In this document: piece after piece, positions 49,168 through 61,301 of the stretch
Layout of the letters: the number at the start of each line of letters is the position of its first letter
Numbering within the stretch: position 1 is the first letter of the stretch
Assembly (NCBI RefSeq): GCF_000090795.2
Contig: NW_003546607.1
Location: 18,335-82,334, forward strand
Source: Amphimedon queenslandica
Taxonomy: Eukaryota; Porifera; Demospongiae; Haplosclerida; Niphatidae
Length of the DNA stretch: 64,000 nt
Direction of reading: 5' to 3'
The notes under the pieces: generated by a model
What the model saw: the letters and a program-made list of their open reading frames with translations, nothing else
Told to the model about the DNA's origin: nothing
Databases searched by the model: none
Program-made: the position numbers and the translations under genes

Positions 49168-51213
49168 TTAATTCATTATTTGTATGCGACCATCAGTGGT
49201 AGAGAGCTCTTGCAGGTCTTTGGTACGTTGTTTCTGTTCCTGAGCCTCGCTAAAGCACCTCTTCTTTATACTGAAGAGCTTCTCCAGGTCGTGCCACATC
49301 TTCACTTGCTTGACTGCAAATTTGTGAGTTTCTTTGAGATCCTTTTGCTTATCCCTCAGCGCCCGCCCCAAGTTCTCCTGCTCATGTACTTTACGTGTTA
49401 GCTGATCACGGAGGTTTTTCTTTTTCTCTGCTGGATCCTTTGAAACCACGGCTTTCATTTCGGCCTTGACTCTTTGATCGTGAAGACGCACTGCTTCCAA
49501 TTCGCAGCTTAGTAAGTGATATTGGCTTTCCTCTGCTATGCAGTCATTCCAAAGTCCTTGGACCTCCTTCTCAAGCTGTGACCGCTTGCTTTTCAGGCCT
49601 GCTGCCGTGCTGTCGTAAGTTGCTTTCTTTTCCCGATGGACTGATTTCACGTCTTGATGTTTTTGACGTAATGGCCTCACTGCTTTAATCAGTGGAGCAA
49701 GAACACTCTTCTTCTCTTCTATGACATCTTTTAGTGTTTGGACTGAAACTGACATTTCTTGGAGGCTTTTCTCTTTTTTCGTATCAAGCTCGCTCTTTAA
49801 ATTAGACGCCTGCTCAAGGTCGTCTTGTGTGTTCTTGTATCCTGAGACTCCTTTCTTCTTCTCCATGAATGACAAGAGATCTTGTACATTCTCATCTTTC
49901 GATTTCAATATTTCTTCCGTTCGAGAGAGGACGCCAAATTCTGCCCTGAGTGCCGACATCTCTCCTTTCTTTTGCTTATAAATGGTACTAATGACCCGAA
50001 GGTGCTCTATATACTTACGAAACTCGTCCTCCTTTATCAGTTTTATCCCTCCCATCTCCTCAAGCTGCCTCTCTTTCTCTTTTTCCTCTTCCTTAACTAC
50101 TTCAAGCTCTTCCATTAGGTTCTCTATCGTTTCTGCAGCAACCTGTCGTTTGTGAGCTATGAGAGATGCCTGCTGTCTAAACAGTGCAAGGTTCTCAGTC
50201 CCGGAATCATCTTCGCTCATTTTCTTGTCTATAAGTGACCGGATCTCATCATTCACCTCGTCAATCTGTTGCTGTATCACTTCAAGGTCTAATTCGCTCA
50301 CGACAGGCTCCGAGACAACCTTCTCCATCTCTATACACTCCCGTCTCTTTGCCTCTATCTTCTTAGGGAGATTATCACTGGTAAGCATACGGAGGAGATT
50401 ATTATCTTCTTTGGCTTTAGATAACACAAGCTCTGCCGTGAGTCCAGAAGACATCTCTTTGGTTTCTTCTAATTCACGTATCAACTTAGCCTCTTTCTCT
50501 TTAACTTGGTTTAATTGCTTTCTTTGCTCTTCTTTCTGCTTCTTAAGATCATTCCCTCTCTCCTTCTCTTTCCTCAACTTACGAGCAGAATCAAGTACCT
50601 CCTCGTGTCTGGGGTATATCTCTACTCTTCTCTTCAGTCGTTCTAGCTGACGTGAAAGCTGCTTCTTCTCTTCCTCCATAGCCTCAATATCTCGCCTAAC
50701 GTCACTTGTGTTGTACTCAGATGATCGCTCAAACTCGACTGCTTTGTGAAGTTCTTTGAAGTGCTCAATCATTGAAGCATAAGTTTGATACGTTTCCTCA
50801 AGCGTCTCGTCTTGTAAATACTCCACCGGTACTTCAATTTTAACTAAAAACCGAGCAAGATAGGCACGTTTCTTCAATTCCGGCATTCTTTGAAGTAACC
50901 ACGAGAGAAGAGGATAGACTGTTAGTTTTTCCCCTTGAATGAGTCCTTGACGAAAAGTATTCATGCCCTGACCAACGTCCTCCTTAGGCTTGTAGTTAAG
51001 TATTTTAAGAGTTGCAAGGAGACGAAGGGCAGTCTGTTCTGCTGGCTCATCCCTTAGGTCTAGCTTCTGTTCTGGATCAATCTCAGCTATGACATCGTTA
51101 ACAACTTGTAGGAGAGAGAGTGGGTCAAGTGAGTCAAATGAGATTATAGTGTAGCTCTTATTGTACGGCTCCCTGTGGAGGGTATCCACTATATAACGGA
51201 GCTGGTCACTCAT
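49168..51213 (-). CDS. IFT81: Intraflagellar transport protein 81, single exon
   Basis: An uninterrupted frame of 681 codons. It starts MSDQLRYIVDTLHREPYNKS at 51213, the conserved IFT81 start (an upstream in-frame ATG at 51324 is disregarded). The N-terminal calponin-homology-like domain has TIISFDSLDPLSLLQVVNDV, MNTFRQGLIQGEKLTVYPLL and ELKKRAYLARFLVKIEVPVE; the remaining ~500 residues are coiled coil (VVSEPVVSELDLEVIQQQID, AEFGVLSRTEEILKSK, GVSGYKNTQDDLEQASNLKS, QVKMWHDLEKLFSIKKRCF). Vertebrate IFT81 is about 676 residues. It pairs with IFT74 in IFT-B, and its CH domain binds tubulin as ciliary cargo. The lack of any intron is unusual beside its intron-rich neighbours. It is divergent from LARP1, with an X-box upstream. 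Confidence 0.97.
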   Translation of the reverse strand: MSDQLRYIVDTLHREPYNKSYTIISFDSLDPLSLLQVVNDVIAEIDPEQKLDLRDEPAEQTALRLLATLKILNYKPKEDVGQGMNTFRQGLIQGEKLTVYPLLSWLLQRMPELKKRAYLARFLVKIEVPVEYLQDETLEETYQTYASMIEHFKELHKAVEFERSSEYNTSDVRRDIEAMEEEKKQLSRQLERLKRRVEIYPRHEEVLDSARKLRKEKERGNDLKKQKEEQRKQLNQVKEKEAKLIRELEETKEMSSGLTAELVLSKAKEDNNLLRMLTSDNLPKKIEAKRRECIEMEKVVSEPVVSELDLEVIQQQIDEVNDEIRSLIDKKMSEDDSGTENLALFRQQASLIAHKRQVAAETIENLMEELEVVKEEEKEKERQLEEMGGIKLIKEDEFRKYIEHLRVISTIYKQKKGEMSALRAEFGVLSRTEEILKSKDENVQDLLSFMEKKKGVSGYKNTQDDLEQASNLKSELDTKKEKSLQEMSVSVQTLKDVIEEKKSVLAPLIKAVRPLRQKHQDVKSVHREKKATYDSTAAGLKSKRSQLEKEVQGLWNDCIAEESQYHLLSCELEAVRLHDQRVKAEMKAVVSKDPAEKKKNLRDQLTRKVHEQENLGRALRDKQKDLKETHKFAVKQVKMWHDLEKLFSIKKRCFSEAQEQKQRTKDLQELSTTDGRIQIMN

Positions 51214-51326
51214 TTCGAGGCAAAGAAGGCCACAAAAAGGAGGAGGAACAAGTAACCCAATACCAAGGGCCAAAACAGACCAAGTTATGTTTATTAGAGT
51301 TGCTATGTGACGGTTGCCTGGCACCG

Positions 51327-51339
51327 GTTACCAAGCAAC
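51327..51339. promoter_or_regulatory. RFX X-box GTTACCAAGCAAC
   Basis: Two 6-bp half sites, GTTACC and AGCAAC, with a 1-bp spacer, matching the X-box consensus. It lies about 114 bp upstream of the IFT81 start codon. A second half-site-like GTTGCC is at 51313-51318. RFX factors drive ciliary genes across animals. Confidence 0.72.
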
Positions 51340-51360
51340 GTCTTCTTTATGTCCTCCATT

Positions 51361-51370
51361 GCGCATGCGT
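51361..51370. promoter_or_regulatory. NRF1-type site GCGCATGCGT
   Basis: Near-perfect NRF1 half-palindrome pair, 22 bp downstream of the X-box, in the IFT81/LARP1 divergent promoter. Confidence 0.6.
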
Positions 51371-51791
51371 GCAGTGTATACCGCGTGGTACTCATTCAGT
51401 CGGCAGCAACCACTAGTCCACTGGTATCTCAGGACACAGGGACTATTCTTCTCCGCTCTTCCTTTAGCCTCTTTTGTCTCTCTCTTCATTGTTCCCGGAG
51501 ATCCTTTCCTCGGACTTTGAAGAGGATCCTGTCCTCCATCTTGTCTCTTTGTTCCTTTTTCTTTCTGATCGGTGGCTGGTGGTTCGTTTGTCCGACGGCA
51601 GCTGTTCCTTTTAGTAAACTACTCCAGGATATTCTCCAGTACTTACTCTACCTTTACTGCTTGCTACTAACGTTGTTTCTTCTCTTTGACTCGGGTAAGA
51701 TACTATTGTCGTTATGTTTTGTAACATTTCATGTTTTTCTTTCTGATAGTGGTTTATTTGTCAAAGGAGGTCAGAGAGAGGTTGGGATAAA

Positions 51792-53740
51792 ATGGCTGAC
51801 GTCGCTGTCTTGCATCAAACAGACATCCCCTCCTCTAAGCTGCCTTTTCTTTCAGAGGAAACGGCGTCCCTCCACACAAAGAAACCAACCCAATCGTCTT
51901 TAAGGAACACGTCACGATCAACCAGCTCTACCAGCAAGACAATGGCTTGGAATAAAAACACTAACAATGCTGCCGCCGGGTCTGGAACTGGTAGCAGCAG
52001 CGGGTCCGGTAATGATAAAAATCAGGGGCCCACCAGTGGGGGAGTTTCATCCAGTATCGGGGACAAGAAGAATGCTAGCGTCAAGCAGCAGGTTGAATCC
52101 GGTATAGATATACCGCATATGGATCAGGTGAGTGGCCCCCATTGCTGCATGTAAGGGATTGCTGGTATGTGTGACGCGTATACATGTACCTACTGAATGT
52201 TGTCTGTTTAGCGCCTTCTTTCAATTCTCACCTCTTCTACGTTTTACACGTACATGTATGTCCAACCCTCTTCTTCTTTCCAACCATTGAGTAAGACCCA
52301 CTCTATTTCTTGCTTATTCCTCTCTCACGTATGCATGCATCCATGTCTTATGCTAGTAAATTAATGAGTAGTTTTTCATAATTTACTCATTACTATCTGC
52401 TATGCTTCCCTACGTGCCAAGCTTTCACAATGGTCTCCTGGCAGTCTTGACTGTTATTGTTATTGTTGGTACTCTCTGTGTGTGTAGATTCAAATGAGAA
52501 CTAATAGATTAACATACATGTATAAGAGACTGATTTGAGTATAACTGTGATACTTTTTGACTGCAAGTTGATTGCCATTGTTGTTTTGAATAATAATGAA
52601 CAAGAGGCTACATGTATATACTAACTCATAAGAATTTATGTTCATGAATACAACAATTTTTTTAATTGCTTAGAACTATTGGTTATGTTGCATTCCTCTA
52701 TCTTAATCCTTTCTAATTCTCCTAGTTATTATTATTAAATTATGTCTTCTCTACTTCTTATAGCAATGGGAGATAATCCAAGATTCAGGCAGTTGGCCAG
52801 CTCTTAGTGAATCCAGCACTCACCCTACTACTACTGCCCCTCCCCCTCCTGCTGTTGCTTCTTCAAAGGAGTCTCCACCATTAAAGGATCAGAAAAAGGT
52901 GAGCCACTCTCTCTCTCCCCCTCCCTCCCTCCCTCCCTCTCTCCCTCACTCTCCCTCTCCCTCTCTCTCCCCCTCCCTCCCTCTCTCTCTCTCTCTCTCT
53001 CCCTCTTTCTCTCTCACTCTCACACACATGGTGTCCTCATACACTGACCTGTTGTAGTATAACAAACGATGAACATAGACCCACTATGATAACATTTGGT
53101 ACACAATGGGCCACTGTTTTGTGTATACTGTCATATTTCACAACCTTTGTCCATCATATATTAATACATAGCCAGGATTAAATATAATAGCCTCTACTGT
53201 AGCAGGTCTATAGTTCCAAATTCTAATTATGTAAATGTACAAGTACATACATTATCAGTGTTTTGTTGCACATACATAAGACTTCACAATGATATGAGTA
53301 TGACACAGTTATGTAAAGCAATCCATCTTATACAGACTATACAGTTAATAATTAAATAACTCCTACACGTGTCATTACAATGTGTATGTGTGTGTACCAG
53401 TATATTGCTTTAGACAATGCCACCTGTTTATTTTGAAGTGGCTGTACATCTCTCTTCCATGTAAGATTCATTTTGTCTTGTTTTGATTACACTATGGGAG
53501 ATATAACATCTAAACTTTTTGATAATGTCCTAGTTGATTTAATTTTGAATGGAGAGGGAGGAAGAGAGAGGAGGAGGGGGGCAGAGCTTGTGAGAGGAAT
53601 GAATCCTGTGAGTAGGAGAGAAGGGATTGAGATAGTTAATAGTCTGGGCGGTTTGATTATCACTACAGCAGCTGCTCCTGCCAAGTGCTGTACTATGATC
53701 TTGTTTCTGTTTATACATGTGCATGATGCAATCAGTATTT

Positions 53741-53792
<52 letters not shown>

Positions 53793-56700
53793 GCCAACTG
53801 AAAAGACTGATCCAGCTAATAAAAGTCCAAACTCAACTGCTAGTCTTCAAGACAATGACCAGAAGCTTAATGGCAGCAACAGTGGCAAGAAGAAAGGTAA
53901 CAAATAATAAAATTAACATTCACTATACATGTGTATTTTAGTACATGTGCCTGGGTGTACCATTAATTGGGAAAAATTTGAAACAATTTCGTGGAATTTT
54001 AATATATAGCTGTGAAGAGTGCATGCCTTAAATTTGACCCTAATTGACATATCTTGTGGGATATTTAAAACAAATTTTTTATCTTATCACAATTAATTAC
54101 CACATCTATAATGATTATACAAAAGAACCTCCTATTCCCCACACACCTGTATAATAATGAGGACATTTTGTATTGTCCCAATTGGTACAAACCTATACAA
54201 AAGTACCTCTGAAATGAGGACACCTCTGTATTAAGGACAGGTAGTGTGGACCCAATGGTGTTCTTAGTAAAGAGGCTACACTGTACATATATTAAGGACA
54301 GGTAGTGTGGGCCTAATGGTGTTCTTAATAAAGAGGCTACACTGTACATGTATTAAGGACAGGTAGTGTGGGCCTAATGGTGTTCTTAATAAAGAGGCTA
54401 CACTGTACATGTATTAAGGACAGGTAGTGTGGGCCCAATGGTGTCCTTAATAAAGAGGCTACATTGTACATGTATTAAGGACAGGTAGTGTGAGCCCAAT
54501 GGTGTCCTTAATAAAGAGGCTACACTGTACATGTATTAAGGACAGGTAGTGTGGGCCCAATGGTGTCCTTAATAAAGAGGCTACACTGTACATGTATTAA
54601 GGACAGGTAGTGTGGGCCCAATGGTGTCCTTAATAAAGAGGCTACACTGTACATGTATTAAGGACAGGTAGTGTGGGCCCAATGGTGCCCTTAATAAAGA
54701 GGCTACACTGTACATATATTAAGGACAGGTAGTGTGGGCCCAATGGTGTCCTTAATAAAGAGGCTACACTGTACATGTATTAAGGACAGGTAGTGTGGGC
54801 CCAATGGTGTCCTTAATAAAGAGGCTACACTGTACATGTATCAAGGACAGGTAGTGTGGACCCAATGGTGTCCCTAATAAAGCTATCCTTTGTGTCTGTA
54901 CATGTACATTTATAATGTCTGTATGCTTACTATGAATGGCTCTGNNNNNNNNNNNNNNNNNNNNNNGCTACAGCAGAGACTGTTTTGTATATATACAGTT
55001 AAATTTGTTTCTAATCACATTTTAATTTTATATTTACATAAGTACATGTATATGTACTTATAAAGTATGTTTTAAATGCTTTATAGGTCTTTAGTTAATG
55101 GTAGTAGTAATATCACAATTAATGTACATCCTTATTTATGACAGTTTGTGTTTAAATGTCACTTCTTGTGCAGCTGCTGTGTAAATATGAGTTTGAAATG
55201 TGGCAGCTGCAGGTGTGACTGTGTGTCTGTGTGTTAAAATGATTGTCAAATGTACTTATCTTTCCTGTCCCTAACATTACACAGCTAACAGGTGTCACCA
55301 TAATGAGTCTGTTATTACAGTCAAGGAAACTTGTTCATTTCCTTGTGATATCACACTTATATATGTCCTTCTCCTGGAACTCCATATCTCTCTATCTCTA
55401 GTTATGGCCACTATATACAGATTCTGTGTCTATAGTACTCACCATTGTCGTTGAGTTTGACCCTGGATCAGTGTCTTTCATGATTGATATTGCATAAAAT
55501 CACCTTTTCTTTATGTACATGTACTATTGCTGTAAAACTTGATAATTGGCCACTTATTGTCCCCTCCAAGCCACTCCCCGTTCTTGGTATCATTGACTGT
55601 CATTGTGTACTGGTACAGTGTCTATTAGTAGCAATTAGCTTTGGAGCATTAATGCTTTAAGCTATCTACATCTTCCATATTTATTTTGTGTCAATAAGGA
55701 CATGCCCATATTGTGTTATATGAATAAGGGAAGAATTAATTCACTTTAAATAGCTTTAGGCATGTACACGTACTGTATGTTTCATATCCTTTTCTTTCTC
55801 TTTCTTCAGGTGGTAATAAGCAGAAATGGGTTCCCCTTAATATAGAACCCAGCCGTCCATCAGCGAGAGGGTTTTATCGTCACCGTGGAGAGTCCCGTGA
55901 CCATTGGCACTCGTACGGCGGAGGAAAGAGAGGTGGAGGAGATAAAGATTTTAATGATAGGGACAGACGAGAGAGAGGAGGAGGAGGAGGAGGTCGTTTT
56001 GATCGAGGGAGAGACCGAGATAAGCCGCACCGCCCACTGAGGTTTGATCGGGACCACACCTACAAGTCACGGGATCATCGTGGGGGCGGGGGAAGTGAGC
56101 ATTATTTAGAAGACGGCGAGGGCGTGTATCATAATGGACGTGGGGGAAATTGGACAGGAGGAGTGGGAGTTGGCGGAAATGGTAAGTATAGAACAAGTGT
56201 TTTATCGATACTGTGTTGCTTTCTAATCCAATCCGCCTTTTTATTCAAGAAGCACGTGTACGTGCAGTTAAGATGTGTTTGAGTCAATAAAGATTATATT
56301 TCTTTCTCTCTCTTTTCAGCTGCAGCTGGGTATCAGTTTCCAGGTAGCAATGTTCCCACAATGTATTACGATGGAGGTGGACTAACTGGGAGTTCCAATG
56401 TCTTCTACTCTCCTTATAACGGACCCATAATGTACACAGCTCCTATACTGTCAGTGGACGATGGGACTCTTAAAGAATACATAAAGAAACAAATGTAAGC
56501 TACAGTATAGCTAAGACTTTATGAGGATGCTACATGTACTGTATGTAGCTTTTGAAGTAGCAATACTGGTTACTTCCTTTAATATGCATGTATGTATATG
56601 TACATGTATATGTATCTTTAATATTTCCTGTTCTTTTCCTTACTTGTTGTTTGTCGTTAAAGTACTTTGTCTTCTTAATTGTATTGTATTTCTTTTTCCT

Positions 56701-58308
56701 CCTCCTTTATAGTGAGTATTATTTTAGCGATGAGAATCTACAGAAAGACTATTTTCTCAGAGGCCAGGTCAATATTATTTATTAATTTCTATTATTATTA
56801 TTATTATTAATATTATTAATAGATGGATGATTCAGGATACGTCCCACTGGTAGTGATCAGTAGGTTCAACAGAGTGAGGGCTCTCTCTCAAGACATAGCT
56901 ACCATTAAAGAGTCACTGCAAGGTAGCCATGTCCTGGAGATGAAGAACGAGAGAGTGAGAAGGAAAGGAAACTGGACTAGGTGGCTCATGGGGAAAGGTT
57001 AGGATTTGAACTGTTTATTGTTAGGATATTGCTGTTTATTATTAGGATATTACTGTTTATTGTTAGGATTGTGCTGTTTATTATTAGGATATTGTTGTTT
57101 ATTGTTAGGATTTTGTTGTAATCTTGCACCATTTAATTTCTTTCTCTCCCTCTCCACAGATGAACAACCTCCGCCTGTGACTCACAAAGGTCCCCCTCAC
57201 CATCACATCAACCCCTACTATTATAATCCAGCTGCTACTAACATCTACACCCACCACCCACCGAACACTGGCACTAACACACACCAACAGTCACGCGGCC
57301 ATTACTACACCCACAATGCATCAACTGGTAATAAAGGATCAACTGGTCATCATGACAAGTATCAGCACAGGACCAATGCTGGTAACAGTAAGAGTAGTGC
57401 CACTACTCCTACTCTATCTGCTCCTGGTAAAACAATTGCTAAGAGTGACAAGGAGAATAATGGTGAGCTTTTCTTTGTGAATTAATTTATTTTTGCACAG
57501 CAATTTACAAGCATGATAATGGTGCAGCTGTTTTTACCAGTTAAATTAATATTATTATTGTTATTATTTTTTTTTAATTTTATTATTAATAGTTGGAGAA
57601 GAACCTGATTCAGTCCCCACAGTGTCTCATTCTTCATCAGACGTGACCACACCTGCCCCTAGCGTACTAGAGTGTCCTGCTAGCGACAAAGGGAAAGAGA
57701 TAACTCCGCCTGATGGTATAGTACCTCTTGACTCTCCGCCGTCTTCACAGACCGGGAAGAAAGAAGGAGAAGAGAAGGGAGAGGAAGGAGAAAAGAGTGA
57801 TGCTTCAAAGAAGACGGATGGAGAGTGGATGGCCGTGCAAAGGAAAAGGAAAGGACTCAAGACAGCAGAAGGAGGAAAAGTACGTGTGGCTTTACTAACT
57901 TACAAGAATAATTGTGTGTAGTAATCTTAATCTTATTAGTCTGTTACATTTTCCATGTACATGTACATGTATATACACACATGTAGTTTTTTGTATCCTT
58001 TGTGTTATTATGATGGAGCTGTTGTCTCTCTTTGTCCTTTGTTTAAATGTACTGTTATAGTATAGTAGCAGTGATAGTGACAATGGTAGTATTCTTTGGT
58101 CAGTTTAATAAGATTTTTAGTGAAATTAGTAATCATGGTTTTGGCTCATGATATAGTAAATGTGTGTTTGCCAAGTGCACATCATGTAGTAGTGCATATA
58201 ACTGTATGTTGCTTTAAGAGAGGCTGCTGTTTATTCTGTAGTGTATGCAATGTACTTGTAGCAATTTCCTTTAATTTGGATTTTATTATCGGCCCTGAAT
58301 ATTTATTA

Positions 58309-58349
<41 letters not shown>

Positions 58350-60838
58350 GCGTGTGTAGGTTGCTCAAAGAGTTTTACAATTTCCGGAGCCTTCGGCTGA
58401 GGGTAACGAGGAGTTGACCTTTTCTCTTGATGAGGATTATAATCTTGGAGGAAAGCAAAATAACTTCACCGAAGGACTTGGGTATGTACACTGTGCCTGT
58501 ACGTGTATATACACTATAGTAACATTTAGTATCTTAATTCTTCAAATGGCCGTAACTTGAAAAATTGAAGTCGGAATCGGCTCAAACTTTCTACACAGCA
58601 TAAGTGCATCAATATGTATCAGAAAATGTAATAAAAAATTGGGGGTGATTTCGGAGCCATTTTTGGAAAAAACCATGTACTATAGTACAGGGAACTTTTC
58701 AAAAATTGGCCAATTTCTTAAAATGGCCACACTGTACAGATACAGTATATTTCTAATGAAGAATAAAATCTTTTTCTATAGTGAGGAGCCTACTGACGCT
58801 GATGGTATGCCAGAGGACGATTTGACTGACGATTTTGTCAAAAAATTATTAATCATCACTCAGTCGTCTCGTGCCTCGTCACATGACCGGACAGGAAACC
58901 ACACCCCTCGCTCCAAACTGACGGAAGAGATATCTCAAGCAATCAGCGACGGTCTCTACTTTTATGAACAGGTACTTCATACTTTATTTTAATTATTATT
59001 TTTATTAATTTGTTTAAATTGATTTATTCATTTATTGCCTTTTCTTTTAGGATATGATGGTTAATGCTGAAATGACTGCCACTACAAATGCTTCTGCCAT
59101 CAGATCAAAACTCTCCGTTATATCGCAGGCCGAGTTTGAGTCTCAGAGAGGACAAATTAAAGAGGAGAGCGAAGGTCTCCCCGAGGACGACCTCCAGTTT
59201 GATCTTGATGTTCAAGATGGCGGAGAGAGACAAGCCTCATCAGTCTCTTCTCCTCCTCCTCCTCCCTCCCCCTCCAATCAAGCCGTTGCCTCTCCTGGTA
59301 CTAAGGATAATGTGACCACTGCTAGTACTCCTCCTCATCCTTGGCTGGAGCAAAGGGCTAGATTCTATCCAGCACCTATTCTGCCTAGCAAAGAGCCAAA
59401 GGTGATTAAGAGTTGGAGTTGATATGATGACTGGAATTATTTCTGTTCTTTTTTGTTAGAATGCATGTACATGTACATATAATTGCATGTATACATGTAA
59501 AGTAGGAATTTTTCAATCCTTATATACAGTATAGAGTATAATTTAGATCTCTCAACTCATTCATGTTTATACATTGCATCTTTATTGATCCTTTCCCATA
59601 GTTGTGTGCCAGCTACAAGACCAAGTGCTTCCCCAATCCACCAACAGAGGAGCATGTTGGTTGGCTATTGGCTAATAAACCCAGCGGTATCAGAGCTCGT
59701 ACCGATTCATACGGTACCTCACCCGGGGATAGTTCTTCACCAGCTGCTTATTCAATACCGCAGTTTCAACATCCTTCACATTCTCTACTGAAGGCTAACG
59801 GGTTTCAGCAACAGCGCTATGATAAATATCGCTATCAGTGTCTTAAAGGTATTTTACATATATGTATGTGTTTCATTAAAATTACTGTATTTGTTTTATG
59901 TAGAGCGAAAGAAGCATGGTGCTGGTAGATCATCTGCGATGAATACTCTTTTCCGCTTTTGGTCATTCTTTCTTAGAACGCACTTCAACAGGTACAAGGA
60001 GAAGCTCTGTTCTCTTCTTTTATTGCTCAACTTTTTAAAATTATTTTATTTATTTATTAATTTTATTTTTTATTTCAAAAGGAAAATGTTTGACGAATTC
60101 AGATCTCTTGCCCACGAAGACGCTCAGGCAGGATACAGGTTGAATTAAATCATCATATCCACTTTATTTTTTATTTTCATTATGCTTGTACATTAGGTAT
60201 GGCTTAGAGTGTCTGTTCAGATTCTACAGTTACGGGCTTGAGATCAAGTACAGACAAGAAGTTTTTGACGATTTTGAGAAAGACACCATCACCGATTTCC
60301 GCAGCAATCATCTTTACGGCTTAGAGAAATTCTGGGCCTTCCTTAATTATTATAAAGTATTATGATATAAGAATTTTCTATTTTATTGTTTCTTCTCAAT
60401 TTTGCAGGGAAACCATGTAATATCGATATCTTCGGAGCTTAGTGACATTTTATCCAATTTTAAGACGATTGATGATTTTCGAACTGCTGCTGACAAAAAT
60501 CTGGTAAGCCTTTGTCTATAATTATTGCAGCAAAGACATTTTGGTGTTCCTCAAACTATGTACATGTAACTTTTACAGTACACTATGCAGCATTTTGTTG
60601 CATGCAAGACAGTTTATACAGGACCCAATGGAGCTTGCAACATTACTGCTTGAAATAGGAAATAGTTCTATTTCATGCAACATGTTTCAAGCCTCCATTG
60701 ACTCCTGTATAAACTGTGTTGCATGCAACAAGTTGTTTGCAATAGTGTATGTTGGGCTTAAGTTGTGATTCAGTACTACATTTAACTAACTAAAATCTTT
60801 TTGTTCTTTTTTTTCAGAAACTTGGCAGACAGCAGTAA
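51792..60838 (+). CDS. LARP1: La-related protein 1
   Basis: Start MADVAVLHQTDIPSSKLPFL at 51792, followed by a Ser/Gly/Thr-rich N-terminus, QWEIIQDSGSWPALSES (about 52764) and an Arg/Gly-rich block (55810-56180; NKQKWVPLNIEPSRPSARGF). The La motif is LKEYIKKQIEYYFSDENLQK, followed by DYFLRGQMDDSGYVPLVVIS (56468-56900), then VLEMKNERVRRKGNW. The C-terminal DM15 region has CASYKTKCFPNPPTEEHVGW, RSSAMNTLFRFWSFFLRTHF, RYGLECLFRFYSYGLEIKYR and GLEKFWAFLNYYKGNHV. It ends KLGRQQ, stop 60836. LARP1 binds the cap and 5' TOP of ribosomal protein mRNAs through DM15 and links mTORC1 to their translation. Large introns include 52129-52763 and 53907-55808 (61-bp minisatellite, assembly gap). An internal 58373-59400 acidic/Pro-rich part is probably disordered. 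Confidence 0.93.
52908..53020 (+). repeat. CT-rich polypyrimidine tract
   Basis: Mixed CTCTCC/CCCTCC repeats directly after the donor of the LARP1 exon ending LKDQKK. A second CT dinucleotide tract at 53744-53791 precedes the acceptor of the next exon (PTEKTDPANKS). Confidence 0.92.
54236..54885 (+). repeat. 61-bp minisatellite, about 11 copies, in a LARP1 intron
   Basis: GTAGTGTGG recurs every 61 bp (54241, 54302, 54363, and so on to about 54851). Unit blocks are TATTAAGGACAGGTAGTGTG, GGCCCAATGGTGTCCTTAAT and AAAGAGGCTACACTGTACAT. The inner copies are nearly identical; the first and last are more diverged. Related GGACACCTCT-like sequence precedes it. Confidence 0.97.
54945..54966. other. 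Assembly gap (22 N)
   Basis: A run of N just after the minisatellite, so the array may be longer in the real genome. Confidence 1.
58540..58735 (+). repeat. Single intronic copy of the ~177-bp repeat (LARP1 intron)
   Basis: One forward copy (GGCCGTAACTTGAAAAATTG ... TGTACTATAGTACAGGGAAC) between exons ending KQNNFTEGLG and starting EEPTDADGMP. Confidence 0.93.
60575..60755. repeat. Foldback element with ~80-bp inverted arms in the last LARP1 intron
   Basis: TTGTTGCATGCAAGACAGTT (60595) is inverted as AACTGTGTTGCATGCAACAA (ending 60731). The arms continue inward through TTTATACAGGA, CAATGGA, GCTTG and GAAATAG and outward through TACACTAT, centred near 60663. No coding sequence. Confidence 0.85.
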
Positions 60839-61256
60839 ACCCATCTCTTTCTCTCCTGAGTCTCTCTTATATCAATTCTTTCTTGGCTTTCTATCTAATA
60901 CTAATGCTTCGTCTCATTGTCTCTAACTAGGGAAATGTGTTGCTTCTGTCTTTATCACTTCTCCTATAGCTTTTACCTTCCACTGATTATTATCTTAAAT
61001 GGTAATAATTGAAGTTGCAGTTTCTCCTTTTTCTGAAATCCTTTTCTCTTTGACCGTGTGCCCATTCACTCAAGTCTGGCTATTAAACTTGTGATATTTT
61101 GTAAATATATTATTATTATTATTATTATTATTATTATCGTTACTATTATTGCTATGCGTCTTATAATTACTTGCTGATACTGTTAATTATTATTTATTAC
61201 TATTTATCTCCTTACACACAATAAAACTGACTGTCCCTAATTCACATTACGTTTAC

Positions 61257-61301
<45 letters not shown>

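Larger units (their letters stand above)
51214..51791. promoter_or_regulatory. Divergent region IFT81 / LARP1, including a spliced LARP1 5' UTR
   Basis: Contains an X-box and an NRF1-type site near the IFT81 side. A likely LARP1 non-coding exon ends near 51693 (CTCG|GGTAAG) and resumes near 51750 (TGATAG|TGG). A long open frame here (51307-51903) lacks protein-like composition. Confidence 0.55.

Noticed and set aside
51307-51903. 198-codon open frame upstream of and overlapping the LARP1 start
   Set aside because: Composition looks like translated UTR (Ser/Leu/Phe-rich from CT-rich DNA), it contains a likely 5' UTR intron, and it is out of frame with the LARP1 start at 51792.
53473-53743. 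Open frame before the LARP1 exon PTEKTDPANKS
   Set aside because: It is intron sequence ending in a CT tract and acceptor; only the part after about 53793 is exon.
54236-54885. CRISPR-like regular repeat
   Set aside because: The 61-bp units are contiguous with no unique spacers, in an intron of an animal gene; it is a minisatellite.
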